From Bremia lactucae (taxonomy: Eukaryota > Oomycota > Peronosporomycetes > Peronosporales > Peronosporaceae): a DNA stretch of 40,292 bases. Every line of letters begins with the position of its first letter. The stretch's first letter is position 1. Under the pieces are notes generated by a model. It searched no databases. It was not told where the DNA came from and saw only the letters and a program-made list of their open reading frames with translations. Position numbers and translations under genes: made by a program. Positions 9,013 through 17,979 of the stretch are shown in pieces. The DNA is taken from contig NC_090613.1 of NCBI RefSeq assembly GCF_004359215.1, forward strand, positions 4,131,637 through 4,171,928. The letters are read 5' to 3'.

Positions 9013-10655
9013 GAAAGGTTCTCATCGACAAACTTCTGTAAAGCATGTTGTTCAACTTGTGAAAGTCGAAACGGCGGACGATTACTCGGTTGCGCACCGG
9101 GTTGCATATTGAATTCAAATTCAACTGACCGATTAGGAGGCAATGAATTCGGTAACTTCTCCGGAAATACATCTTTATAGGAATCAAGTAAAGACTTCAA
9201 CCGTTTTTCCCGAGGTTTTGTAGATTCCGATTCTTGACAAATTTTGACACGATAGACCTCTTCGTATTTTGATGTCTTCAATTTCCTTGAAAAGTCGGCA
9301 GAGGAAATAATGACCGGTTCAAAAACCTCATCCTGTGGTATGTTACCACCTTTGAACGAAACTTGATGAGTACGCCAATTTATTATTGGCTCGTGCGCAG
9401 TAAACCAAGGCTTACCCAGAATTACATCTTGGGAATTGCTCATTGGCCACTCGATGACCGGAATGTCAGAAAATTGATTACCATCAAAGAAGATATTTGC
9501 GACTCCTTTCTTCACCTTTCTTTTGGTGGTATTAGTGCCGTCGAAACGAGTGACTTGAATTGCCACTTCAGACGTGACGCGTTGCAGCAACCCCGGCTTC
9601 ACCACATTGCATGTGGCGCCAGAATCGAGCATTATTTTAACAGCACGATCGTCAAGATGACCCTTTTTGACGATCAAATCTTTTCCCGTGAAGGAAGCAA
9701 AGTCAGCTTCACTTAGTGTAGTGATATGTTCATCTGACACAGTCGCGATGGTTTCTTCTTCGACTGACTCATTCTCGAAATAGTTGACGTTTGCACGCTC
9801 GCGACGATATCCGTTGCCGCGACTATTTTGCTGGTTCCTGCGCTTGTAACACTGCTGAATCGTGTGCCCCATTTTTTTGCAGTACGCACACTTTGGTTTA
9901 TTTGGACGTCGGCTATGGACGCGAGAAGACCTATGAAATGGCCGAGCATTGTCGATTTCCATCAGCTCTGGCTCATTGTTTAATTCTCTGGCCACATTTG
10001 GTGGACCAGGACGAGGGGTTGTTGCGATATGGTGATTATAACCAACCGAATGTGCGCGTTCAAAGTCGAGCGCCACAGTAATAGCCTCCGACAGTGTATT
10101 TCCCCGTCGGTATCGAACTTCTTCTTGCGTTCTTGTTTTTAATCCTCGTTGAAAATAGATTATTTGGTCTATCTCAGTCATGTCCTCAACTTGCGAAATA
10201 ATGTGTCGAAATTTCGCAATGTAGTCCATTAAGCCTTTGCAACTGGCTTGTCTCAGCCGATGCAGGTCGTCTCGAAGACGTTGCTGTAGATCCGCAGGAA
10301 CAAATTCCTTTTCCACTGCTAGAAAAAACTCGTCGACTGAGTGAATTTCTGATTGATGCAGCAAGAACCATTGTGCTGCTGGTCCGCGCAATGAACTTCC
10401 TAGTACGGCAAGTACTTGAGGAGCCATTGCGTCTTCTCTCCACTTCGTACCGCGCGCAATAAAATATCGCTGTACTTGCGCGTAATAAAGTCGAACCGAC
10501 TCTTCACTCCTTCCGCTATACGTCGGTATTCTTAGCCCGTCCACCTTAAGCCCACCTTCTTTTTGGGAGTTAGCCAAGGATTTGATCAACTCTTGTTGTT
10601 GCTGTAGCATATGCATCATTTGCTGCATTAGCTCGGCGTTTGAGAAATGGCTCAT
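9013..10655 (-). CDS. Gypsy Gag-protease (start of Gag-Pol)
   Basis: About 548 codons in frame from ATG 10655 before the shift near 9011; the frame itself stays open, out of phase, to 8871. Residues 1-210 are a retrotransposon gag capsid (YYAQVQRYF, GPAAQWF, LRQASCKGLMDYIAKF). A CCHC zinc knuckle for RNA binding has C256, C259, H264 and C269. The aspartic protease has its catalytic DSGA at D344. The end enters RT finger sequence (NRPPFRLSQVE). Gag and Pol appear to share one frame, with no programmed shift visible. A Gln-rich N-terminus (HMLQQQQELI) is notable. Upstream by 35 bp lies a separate 103-codon ORF on the same strand. Confidence 0.88.
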
Positions 10656-10690
10656 ATCGGAAGAAGATGTGTTCGGAACTCTTAAAAGAC

Positions 10691-11002
10691 TTAGTTGTTT
10701 AGTTTATTTAGGTCTCTTAAGTTAAACCGAAGATCCTTTAAGATGGTGCGCTCGGCTTCTTCCAAAAGCGCGTCTACTTCGTGTAGCGGAGCTGATAAGG
10801 TGGACCCTTGCTTGGGCAGGCAGGCTTTCTCCTTGGTGAGTTGCTTTGCTAAGATCTTTGCAATGCGCCGAGTCTTTTGTAAAGACGCAAGCAGATCGTT
10901 CGCAGTCTTTGAAGACTTTTCACCGTACTCAAAGAGGAAAGCCTTACTGCAGTCAAACGGAATCTGAGAAGTAGCCTTTCTCTTCTTGCTCATAGAACTC
11001 AA
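10691..11002 (-). CDS. Small ORF upstream of gag in family B element
   Basis: A 103-codon ORF inside the element leader, ending 35 bp before the gag ATG on the same strand. A second ATG is at codon 4. It opens with a basic KKRK stretch that could act as a nuclear localisation signal, followed by alternating Lys/Leu/Glu segments (IAKILAKQLTKEK, ALLEEAERTILKDL) compatible with helices or a coiled coil. No known retroelement domain is recognised. It is intact while the pol genes are broken. It might be a second gag-like protein, an upstream regulatory ORF or chance. Confidence 0.45.
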   Translation of the reverse strand: MSSMSKKRKATSQIPFDCSKAFLFEYGEKSSKTANDLLASLQKTRRIAKILAKQLTKEKACLPKQGSTLSAPLHEVDALLEEAERTILKDLRFNLRDLNKLNN

Positions 11003-11427
11003 CGACTTACTTTAGCTCTTAGGCGTAATGCGTTAGAGATTAAACCTTATCCCAGATGGATTAACTGTTTCACCGAGTTAAGCCGGACCCAACCTCACAC
11101 AGACTAAGCGACTATATCTGCCTAGGCAGACGCTTAGAATTACAGTGGATACTGAAAGCCACACACTCAAAACTGCTACGCAGCGCTTCCAAAGGGATGG
11201 AGCCGTTGACTGCGAGCGGAAATTCCCACGCTACAAGCAGTATCTTATTGGCTGCGAGCGGAAATCTCTCACGCTACAATCAGTACTTTGCAATCCAACG
11301 CAGTAGTCCCACGAAGCGCGAAAGGCGAAGAAGCAAGCCTACAGCGAAGAGGCAAGCGGACGGCGAAGAAGCGGCAGACGGCGGAGAAGCGGGCGGAGGA
11401 CGGCGGAGAAGCGGGCGGAGGACCAAC
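11003..11427 (-). other. Leader (5' untranslated region) of family B element
   Basis: Between PBS and the first ORF. It holds two direct repeats of about 42 bp built on TGCGAGCGGAAAT (plus-strand copies from 11211 and 11253). A GC-rich purine block of GGCGGAGAAGC-like units follows at about 11330-11424. A role in packaging or expression is possible but not shown. Confidence 0.5.
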
Positions 11428-11438
11428 AAGTGCTACCA
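11428..11438 (-). promoter_or_regulatory. Primer-binding site of family B element
   Basis: On the minus strand, two bases after the 5' LTR, TGGTAGCACTT begins with the TGG expected opposite a tRNA CCA end. The same 11 bases occupy the same position in the family A element at 38985. Confidence 0.65.
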
Positions 11439-11440
11439 CT

Positions 11441-11687
11441 TGTCAGGATGAGGGTAATTACGACTGAATTAAAATTAGTTTAACTAACCGATACTTTTGG
11501 TATACTCCTTAAGGTATCGCCTATCCTTAATCTAATTCTTACTGAGTATCATCTCTCCTAATTGCGCAAACCTTTTTACTTGTTTTTATTATGGCGCATA
11601 TGTAAAATTGAATTAAAGAAAATGAATGGTTTAAAAGGTAAGTCGAAATGAGTGGTCAAGGGCTGAGCAAGATGACTGGTCCTTACA
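11441..11687 (-). repeat. 5' LTR of family B element
   Basis: Near-identical partner of 5860-6107. On the minus strand it opens TGTAAGGACC and closes CTGACA. It should carry the promoter, but no clear TATA or initiator could be assigned by eye. Confidence 0.92.
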
Positions 11688-11692
11688 GTCCT
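11688..11692. repeat. Target-site duplication GTCCT (right)
   Basis: Matches 5855-5859 and continues directly into copia coding sequence (LDIIDVVESDN in frame). Confidence 0.9.
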
Positions 11693-12159
11693 CGACATTA
11701 TTGATGTGGTGGAGAGCGACAACCTAAATGGAGACATGTCGCCAATAGAGGAACTTTGGACACCACCGCTACGCCCAAGTCAGACACATCAAAGGGAAGC
11801 AGGGTCATCAGACCACGTACCTACACGGGCTTCAAGTACTCTAGGTAGCGATGGTTAGGGAAAATGGATGGTGCATCCGGTACGCAAGAAGCAAGGCGAG
11901 GTGCGCTGCGAGCAGGAATATCCAAACTACCCCCGAAGAATATTTAAATTAAATGACTATGAGAACGACTACGACGCGCTATACTGCCTCAACGCCGAGG
12001 ACAATGACGGTGCCAAACGATGTCGTACCGTGAGGTGATGGCTAGCAAATACAAGATTCAGTGGCTTGAAGCATTGAGGAGCGAAATGAAATTTCTGGAG
12101 ATGCACAAGACGCGGTAGCTTGTGGAAATGCCGCAAGGACAGAAGGCTATTGAGTCCAA

Positions 12160-12868
12160 GTGTTATTTTTAATTAGACGCAACAAAGCGTATAAAATTTA
12201 TCAAGTTCAAGGTATGGCTCGTGGCACACATCGACCCGGCATTGATTATGTAGACACATTCGCTTCAGTGGCACGAAAAGAATCCATATATACTGCAGTC
12301 GCGATTGCCGCGACTGAGAATCTCGATGCGGAGAATTTTGATATGTATACAGCATTTCCTTATGGTAAAGTCGTAAAAGAGATTTACATGGATCAGCCGG
12401 ACGGCTTCGAAATCTCGGACAAACCAGCTCATAAATGTCTTCGTGTAATGGCATTGTTGGGAACCAAGCAAGCTGCACGTCTGTGGAATAACAAGCTAAA
12501 CCAGCACTTGGAGGACCAAAGCTTCGAAAGCTCTGCGGTAGACCCATGCGTATAAGTCCGAAAGTCAACGGTTGAATACAGCATTGTTGTCATATATGTA
12601 GAAGACTTAATTATCTCCAGCAAAAGCGCAGAGCATATCGAAACGATGAAGAGTGCATCGAAGAAAGTATTCGGCATCATGGAACTTCAGGAGCTCAAGT
12701 ATCGTGTAGGAATCAAGACCCGTCGCGGCAGAAGCCGCAAGATGATCACGATAAACTCGCGCGCATACACCATGCGACTTTTAGAAAAGTTTTGCGTCAA
12801 GAATTGCAAGGAAGTACCCACTCGAGCAGACAGTAACTCGAACCTTGTGAACCCGACGGACAAGTGAG
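12160..12868 (+). pseudogene. Copia reverse transcriptase remnant
   Basis: The frame 12160-12555 shows the copia RT core: GIDYVDTFASVARKESI, ENFDMYTAFPYGKV (catalytic Asp block), EIYMDQPDGFE, LLGTKQAARLW. A TAA at about 12553 replaces a Tyr codon. The next block reads IYVED at 12595-12606 where the catalytic YVDD box is expected, so the first Asp is Glu. The last part (12646-12867) covers the KYRVGI region, ending in TGA. The enzyme is dead. Confidence 0.8.
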
Positions 12869-13203
12869 CGATCGTATCCAAGTTTCCCTATCGCGAACTT
12901 GTGGGAGCGCTCATGTATGTATCAACGTGTACTCTCCCGGACATCGTTCATGCTGTTGGTGAGGTGGCCACGTTCTGCGTACACTATCAGAAGCCGCACT
13001 GAATTGCAGCCAAAATGATCGTAAATTATTTGGAGACAACTCAACACATTGGGATCGGCGCGAGCAAGGGAAAGCTCATTATTTTGGCTGATTGGGCTGG
13101 CGATTTGTTTACGCGACGTTCGACAAGGCCGATATACTGACGAAACCGCTTGGAAATGACAAGCACAGCAAGTTCGTTGCAAGTCTTAAGATGAACAATG
13201 GAG
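12869..13203 (+). pseudogene. Copia RNase H and C-terminus remnant
   Basis: Broken frames read YRELVGALMYVSTCTLPDI and, in the last part, DKADILTKPLGND, the usual end of a copia polyprotein. Expected RNase H catalytic segments between them are partly lost (ILADWAGD remains). Confidence 0.7.
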
Positions 13204-13205
13204 AG

Positions 13206-13330
13206 TGTTGAAGGTGATGTTGCAACTCGGTAATTACAAATGTGTACGTGCAGGAAAGGAAAGAATTTTTGCATAATTTGATTGATTGTCTGTATACAAT
13301 GTGTATGATATCAGCAGGAAAAGTTAGGTT
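13206..13330 (+). repeat. Possible start of copia 3' LTR
   Basis: TGTTG follows a purine tract and the polyprotein end in the usual copia arrangement. No partner LTR or far end can be identified here. Confidence 0.35.
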
Positions 13331-13335
13331 GGATT

Positions 13336-13365
13336 CTATCCACATTGTAGCTCAGTTGAAAGTCG
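13336..13365 (+). repeat. Partial copy of tRNA-like SINE head
   Basis: TCCACATTGTAGCTCAGT repeats the start of the tRNA-like sequence at 13848-13919, then diverges. It contains an A-box-like TAGCTCAGT. Confidence 0.45.
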
Positions 13366-13544
13366 GTCGTATATTTATCTGTAACACAACTTGTACCTAC
13401 TCGGCTTTGGCTAAGATATTTTACAACGTATCCATTTTAATCTGATTTTTCTTTCATTTTTTCAGTTTTGATTTCAATTCTATCCCTGGGGCTTATCTGT
13501 GCTTTATCATATCCGGGAATTAAAAAGTCTGCTCCAATTTAATT

Positions 13545-13620
13545 TTGTGGCTGGTGCGGGAATCAAATCCGTGGCCTCTAGGTCACCAATTCAATACTTA
13601 ATCACTACACTAGGGTGGGA
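13545..13620 (-). repeat. tRNA-derived (SINE-like) sequence, minus strand
   Basis: On the minus strand an A-box-like TAGTGTAGTGATTAAGT (about 13596-13612) and a B-box-like GGATTTGATTCC (13559-13570) are spaced as in a tRNA gene. Stems are imperfect, so this is a tRNA pseudogene or SINE head. Confidence 0.5.
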
Positions 13621-13771
13621 CCCCTACATCTTTAATACTCTAGATGATCACAAGTTGCCCCTAGCATATAGAGTTAAGTCGAAAATAGCTACGAACCGTC
13701 GAAGAGCTCAACAGTCGCAAAGTCACACGCTTCCTTTCTCAAAGTCATGTATTTTCATCCCTTGCAAAAGC

Positions 13772-13848
13772 TAGACACAGGGACTATCGATCACCCTACC
13801 TGCCGCATGCGAACCGGGCGCTCTACCATTTAAGCTAAGTGCCCGGTC
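13772..13848 (-). repeat. tRNA-derived (SINE-like) sequence, minus strand, second
   Basis: On the minus strand TTAGCTTAAATGGTAGAGC is a good A box and is followed by a GGTTCGCATGC anticodon-arm-like segment and a T-arm-like segment with GATCGATA. The T arm does not close well. It lies back to back with the plus-strand tRNA-like unit at 13850. Confidence 0.55.
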
Positions 13849-13849
13849 C

Positions 13850-13919
13850 ACATTGTAGCTCAGTCGGTAAGATGCGCCAGCACTAATCAAGATGTCGCTG
13901 ATTCGAGACTCTACAATGT
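13850..13919 (+). repeat. tRNA-like unit with perfect 7-bp acceptor stem
   Basis: ACATTGT at 13850-13856 pairs perfectly with ACAATGT at 13913-13919. An A-box-like TAGCTCAGTCGGTAAGA and a GATTCGAGAC B box lie at tRNA spacing. The anticodon and T stems do not close, so it is called tRNA-derived rather than a functional tRNA. Confidence 0.5.
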
Positions 13920-14049
13920 TCGGAAGCTTAAGCCTATAAGGAACTGATGCTTGCAGTTCATCAGCGCTATCCTACCAGATAGTGACGCCCTCATTTCTCC
14001 CCTGTGACTTACAACATTAGTAAAGTGACGTAGCTACAAATCAATGGAC

Positions 14050-14135
14050 GATGAGAAGTGTTTTCTAGTCGAACGCCTCTTAAATTGCCGTGGGTTCGAA
14101 CGCGATACCTCGTTCGTTGACGAGGGCATCCATAC
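14050..14135 (+). pseudogene. Gypsy chromodomain fragment, plus strand
   Basis: The sequence matches the chromodomain segments at 15480-15545 (minus) and 19475-19560 (plus), including the CTAGTCGAAC and GGGTTCGAACGCG blocks. It is an isolated 85-bp remnant. Confidence 0.55.
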
Positions 14136-14212
14136 TTCTTACCTCTTATAAGAAATGATACGAATTACTACACTATTAAAAAACTGACGATGAAACGGAA
14201 AAATCCTTTACA

Positions 14213-14226
14213 TCGCCCCTCCTAAA
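14213..14226 (-). promoter_or_regulatory. PPT-like tract before an LTR-like start, minus strand
   Basis: The minus strand reads TTTAGGAGGGGCGA followed by TGTAAAGG, closely parallel to the PPT and LTR start at 396-415. It marks the 3' end of a minus-strand family A element whose LTR would run leftward from 14212. Confidence 0.5.
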
Positions 14227-14397
14227 CAACAGTAACTATCGTGACTGATGCGAAGTACTAATATGTCTTTCACTGTAAGTTGCGATTTGTTTTTGCTTCT
14301 CAATTCCAACTTTTCGTTTGCGAATGGTTTCATAACTTGTTTGCGTTGCCTGTGAGGCGGCAAAGCTGGCAGCTAGGTCCGCCCCGCCTTCAAGTAA

Positions 14398-15271
14398 ATG
14401 GCTAGCAAAGCACGACTAAGTGCGGCTGCCAGCCATGCAAATGTTATCAGTAGACGCTCATGCTACTGTGGGGAGTTCGTCACCTTTACTCCAATTGAAA
14501 GAGACTGGTACGAGTCGGCGTCCGACTCGGTGTCCACTGTCAAGACCTCCGGTTCGTCCGGGACCGAGCCCATTAAACCCACGGGTTCGGAGTGACAGCC
14601 AAATATATGATGGCGGCGTTGTTAAGCTCGTCTGTTTGGTAAAGTGTCATCTTGTGATGGCTCCATCGACGACGACAACTCTGATGATGCTGCAATGTAT
14701 CACCAGTTACGAAGTGATCGTAAAGGCCACTCTGAAACGAAGGCTGCCGGTGGTGCTAGCAAAGTGATCACTTCGAACGCAAAGTGAGCTAAAGTGCTAA
14801 CATTTACCATGGGGAGCGGAACTGTAATGCGTTGCGGTATACATCCAAAAAGAAACCCTGGTTGCCCTTTACAGGCAACTTAGTTTGTTGGTCTGGTATG
14901 ACCAACAAACGATACCTATTCCGTTGTTGGACTCATCCAGGCTTCACAAGCCTGAAGAGGACAAACAAAATTCTTCATCGATGCCTTTTTTGCATCGATG
15001 GTACCTTTGCAAGCGTGCGAAGGATGTAACTCTTTTGTTTAAAGCTTGGAAAACATTCATTCAGAATGTTTTAAGCCCAGGCCGTGAGGTCTGGCTTGAC
15101 AAACTGGTCACTTTCGTGACCGATTTGAAAGGCGGACTTTTGTTGGTGTACGCTACAAGCTGCACTGTTTGTCCAGAGAGGCAGGCCTGTCTTGCCTCTC
15201 GTGAGGGATTTTTTTCATTGCTGTCTTTAAGGGTGCAGTCCATGCCCCTAAGAATATCTACTTCCTTATAG
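14398..15271 (+). pseudogene. Antisense ORF region of the minus-strand family A element (broken)
   Basis: Plus-strand frames at 14398-14595 and 14885-15271 lie between the minus-strand chromodomain (ending about 15276) and the minus-strand PPT at 14213, so they are antisense to that element. The first resembles the antisense frame at 1-330 (Ala-rich LSAAASHANV stretch, then YESASDS against YECESDE). It includes the same stem CGAGTCGG/CCGACTCG. The second frame has no recognisable domain. Shifts and stops between the two show decay. The whole block is dense in perfect hairpins. Confidence 0.45.
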
Positions 15272-15275
15272 CCCG

Positions 15276-17150
15276 TCATTTTTTGAGGACGTGCATCTCT
15301 TCCAATACGCGAGGGATTGAGATCTCCAATCCGTCAACGAACGCGGGAAGCGCGTGTTCTCTGATAGGCCCTCCGAGGAATAGGATGGCTTTCGTCGCAT
15401 ATCGAACGAGAACCGAGACGTCCAGCACTAGTTGAAAGCGAACTCCCCAGCTATCATGCGATGTTGAATAACCTCTCCAACGAGCGAGGTAACGCGTTCG
15501 AACCCACGATAATTTGTGAATTGTTCGACTAGAAAACACTGTCTCACCACTCGAATTAGTCAAAGGATGTGAAAGGGGAAAAAATGAGTTCGCCTTATTC
15601 GACGAACCCGAGTCATCGCCGTGATTTGGATCACGTCCTTGGGCATTTACGGGACGAAGCTGATCACGAACAGCGTAAACAGCTGTAAAACCGTGCGCAA
15701 GTTGCGGTTGATCAACTGTTGCACGAACGGACGCATCAATTCCTCCGAGACGATCTAGTGGCCGCTCGTCAAGAGATATCATCCTTGAAGGATGAAGTAA
15801 GGCGTCCGCTTTGTGGGAACCAGACTTTGTCCCGAGATCATCAGCTTTTGAATCGGGAACATCAGTGTTTGGCTGATGCCTAAGACCGTGCCAATTTGAT
15901 TTGGTGCGTGAAGAAGCCGCGTACTGATGATACGGGCGGAGACGTCCAACGTACAACGTAGGATGCGTACGCATTGTTTTGGCGGTGCTGTACACGAAAG
16001 AGGGGCAGATATACCTGGGCTGTAATTTATTACTGCCCACATTCCCACTACAAGATTAGATAGGTTTACCGTAGATAGTAGGACTAGATCGCTAACTTTA
16101 AATTTAAATAAAAGAACGTTTGCTCTTCTATTTTTGTCAAAGATCTGTTTCTGTCGGTCCACCGCATCAGCGATGAAATCCTGCGCAAAGAACCGCTCAA
16201 TTTTTAGCCCGCAGGAATTTTCCTGCTGCTTCGGGTTTAGTTTTGTTTTCAGTGCGACCGGTGCGCATTGCGGAGATGTCATTCTCCTATTTATAAGAGC
16301 ATTATTGTTTCTACTAATATTATATTTTTTAATGCAGGTTTCAAAAGTCGTTTTCGTATTCAGCAAAAGCCTTATCGCTAGTCTTGATTGGAGTCACTCT
16401 CAAACAAGGTGGGTATACGTGGATGGCGTAAACCATTCACGGAAAACGGTGTAAGCTTGGTTGAGCGTGCACTGAATTGTTGATGGTAAATTCTTCAATC
16501 GCGAAGAACTCGCTTCAACTCGCAGAAGAGTGAACGTATCCGCGAAGTATTTTTTTTGAGGAAAAGGTTTCCACGTTTTGTCTGACCATCTGTTTCAGGA
16601 TGTTCAGAAGCTGACATCTTCAACTGTTCCAAGTGATTTGAACATAGATTGCCAAACCTCCGCCGTGAATTTGGGTTTCGATCTGAGACCAGCTCAGGGG
16701 GTAACCTATAGAGTCAAAATATCGTGTCAACAAAGAACGAGCACAGCCTTTGGCTGTGATCGACACCGATAAATGCAGCAAGATGGTACACTTCGCTGAA
16801 AGATCAACAAACAGAATACCATTATTCTTGTGATCGTCTTCGGGGAAGCGGGAAGACGAAGTCCGTATATACGACTACCAACACTTTGTCAAACCAAGCA
16901 GATATTGTCATGGATCACGAGATGAAGCAATGGGCATCCCCCGTTAAGTTTGCAAGCACCTATGTACTTGCGGACGAATTCATACTGGCGAGGCCAGTAG
17001 AAATTTCAACTTACCGTGAGATGAGTCTTCTCGCGTCCAAGATGTCCACTTATTGGTGCATCGTGGCACTCATGCATCATATGTCAACGCAAATTATTAT
17101 GGGTCGGGATAACGATACGAGGTGTGTCACCAGCAATGGCTGTGTAATAG
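15276..17150 (-). pseudogene. Family A gypsy pol, minus-strand half (integrase to chromodomain)
   Basis: In minus-strand order: RNase H-integrase linker (TAIAGDTPRIVIPTHNN near 17140), zinc-binding domain (MHECHDAPISGHLGREK near 17040, then YWPRQYEFVRKY), integrase core remnants at 16570-16850, the 15779-16366 frame ending in the QKQIFDKNRRAN and FKVSDLVLLS region, a GPY/F-like block (QPRYICP..LRPYH), and a chromodomain (TRYLARWRGYSTSHDSW) near 15460-15500. Many stops and shifts. It faces the plus-strand half that starts near 17155. Confidence 0.75.
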
Positions 17151-17154
17151 TATG

Positions 17155-17560
17155 GTGATATGGCTATATTTCGTTGCGGAGTATAACTTCTCCGTGATAT
17201 ACGAACCAAAATAGCTAAATGTCATCGCTGATGACCTTTCGCCCTAGTTCGAGTTTGAGCCGGCTGCACAAATTAATAGTGAGGAGAAGCTTACTTTTGC
17301 AATAATCATCAGTGAGCATGAGCCCACTGTTTTAACAATAAATACTTTGACATCAACATTACTTGACGACGTTAGGAGAGCTTATCAAAAAGATTAGGCT
17401 CTTAAAGGTTTAATGGGTCGCCTTAAATATCCACCACAATAATCCTTAAAAAAACATGATATTGTATCGATCTTCATCAGACCGATACACAACACGCAAT
17501 GGGTTACTGTTTGCGAGAGGTATATACTGTTTACGCTCGTGCGTAGAGACGCACGGTCCG
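17155..17560 (+). pseudogene. Family A gypsy RNase H end and linker, plus strand
   Basis: Plus-strand broken frames read FVAEYNFSVIYEPK, LNVIADDLSP, STLLDDVRRAYQKD and YRSSSDRYTTRNGLLF, the end of RNase H and the linker to integrase. It begins within a few bases of the divergent minus-strand half. Confidence 0.7.
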
Positions 17561-17754
17561 TATAAACAATGAGCGATCTATCTCCTAAGAGATAGACACT
17601 AAACTTTTCGTGTGCATGTTTCTATGGCAAGGTGTTTATTGTCATGCACTGGATAATTGCGTTCAGCTGGTTAAAGCTGACGTGACGGATAGTAGACGAC
17701 TTGCTCTGCGCCGTCTGTGTCACATTACATAATTGCTGACGTCACAGACCACAT

Positions 17755-17975
17755 GAATTGGTCAGTCTCTGTCCACAATCGCCAGGATCAGCATTGCATC
17801 AAGATTCGCTTAATATTCACAAAGGAGCCCTGACAATCAGCGTTCCATGACCACTTCACATTGCTCTTCTTTGCTGACGAAAAATGTACTGTCATTTCGG
17901 AATAATTGCGGGAGTACTTATGTAAGTACGCCACTAAGCCGAGGAACTTTCGAAGTTACTTCACATCGACTGGCA
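17755..17975 (-). pseudogene. Family A RT connection fragment, inverted
   Basis: The minus strand reads FLGLVAYLHKYSRNYSEMTVHF, then NADCQGSF and AIVDRD, the thumb/connection region between RT and RNase H. It sits in opposite orientation between plus-strand RNase H and integrase pieces. The same protein segment is found inside gag at 39530-39675. Confidence 0.7.
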
Positions 17976-17979
17976 CAAG

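Larger units (their letters stand above)
5860..11687 (-). mobile_element. Nested Ty3/gypsy chromodomain element (family B), 5.83 kb
   Basis: A complete element on the minus strand: 5' LTR 11441-11687, PBS 11428-11438, leader, small ORF, gag-pro, RT, RNase H, integrase with chromodomain, PPT, 3' LTR 5860-6107. It is flanked by GTCCT. Gene order (integrase last) and the chromodomain place it with Ty3/gypsy chromovirus-like elements. The two LTRs differ by one indel and one substitution over about 248 bp, implying a recent insertion. Yet the coding region has one premature stop and three frameshifts. Confidence 0.92.
11693..13205 (+). mobile_element. Ty1/copia element, 3' part
   Basis: Continuation of the split copia element: integrase C-terminal linker, reverse transcriptase, RNase H, then a polypurine-like AATGGAGAG followed by TGTTG at 13206, which would be the 3' LTR start. 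The LTR end cannot be fixed because no second copy is in the window. Confidence 0.75.

Noticed and set aside
13850..13919. Functional tRNA gene
   Set aside because: Only the acceptor stem closes; anticodon and T arms do not, and partial copies nearby point to a repeat.
14885..15271. Independent host gene of 128 codons
   Set aside because: Lies exactly between the chromodomain and PPT of a minus-strand gypsy copy and shares its hairpin style, so it is more likely element sequence.
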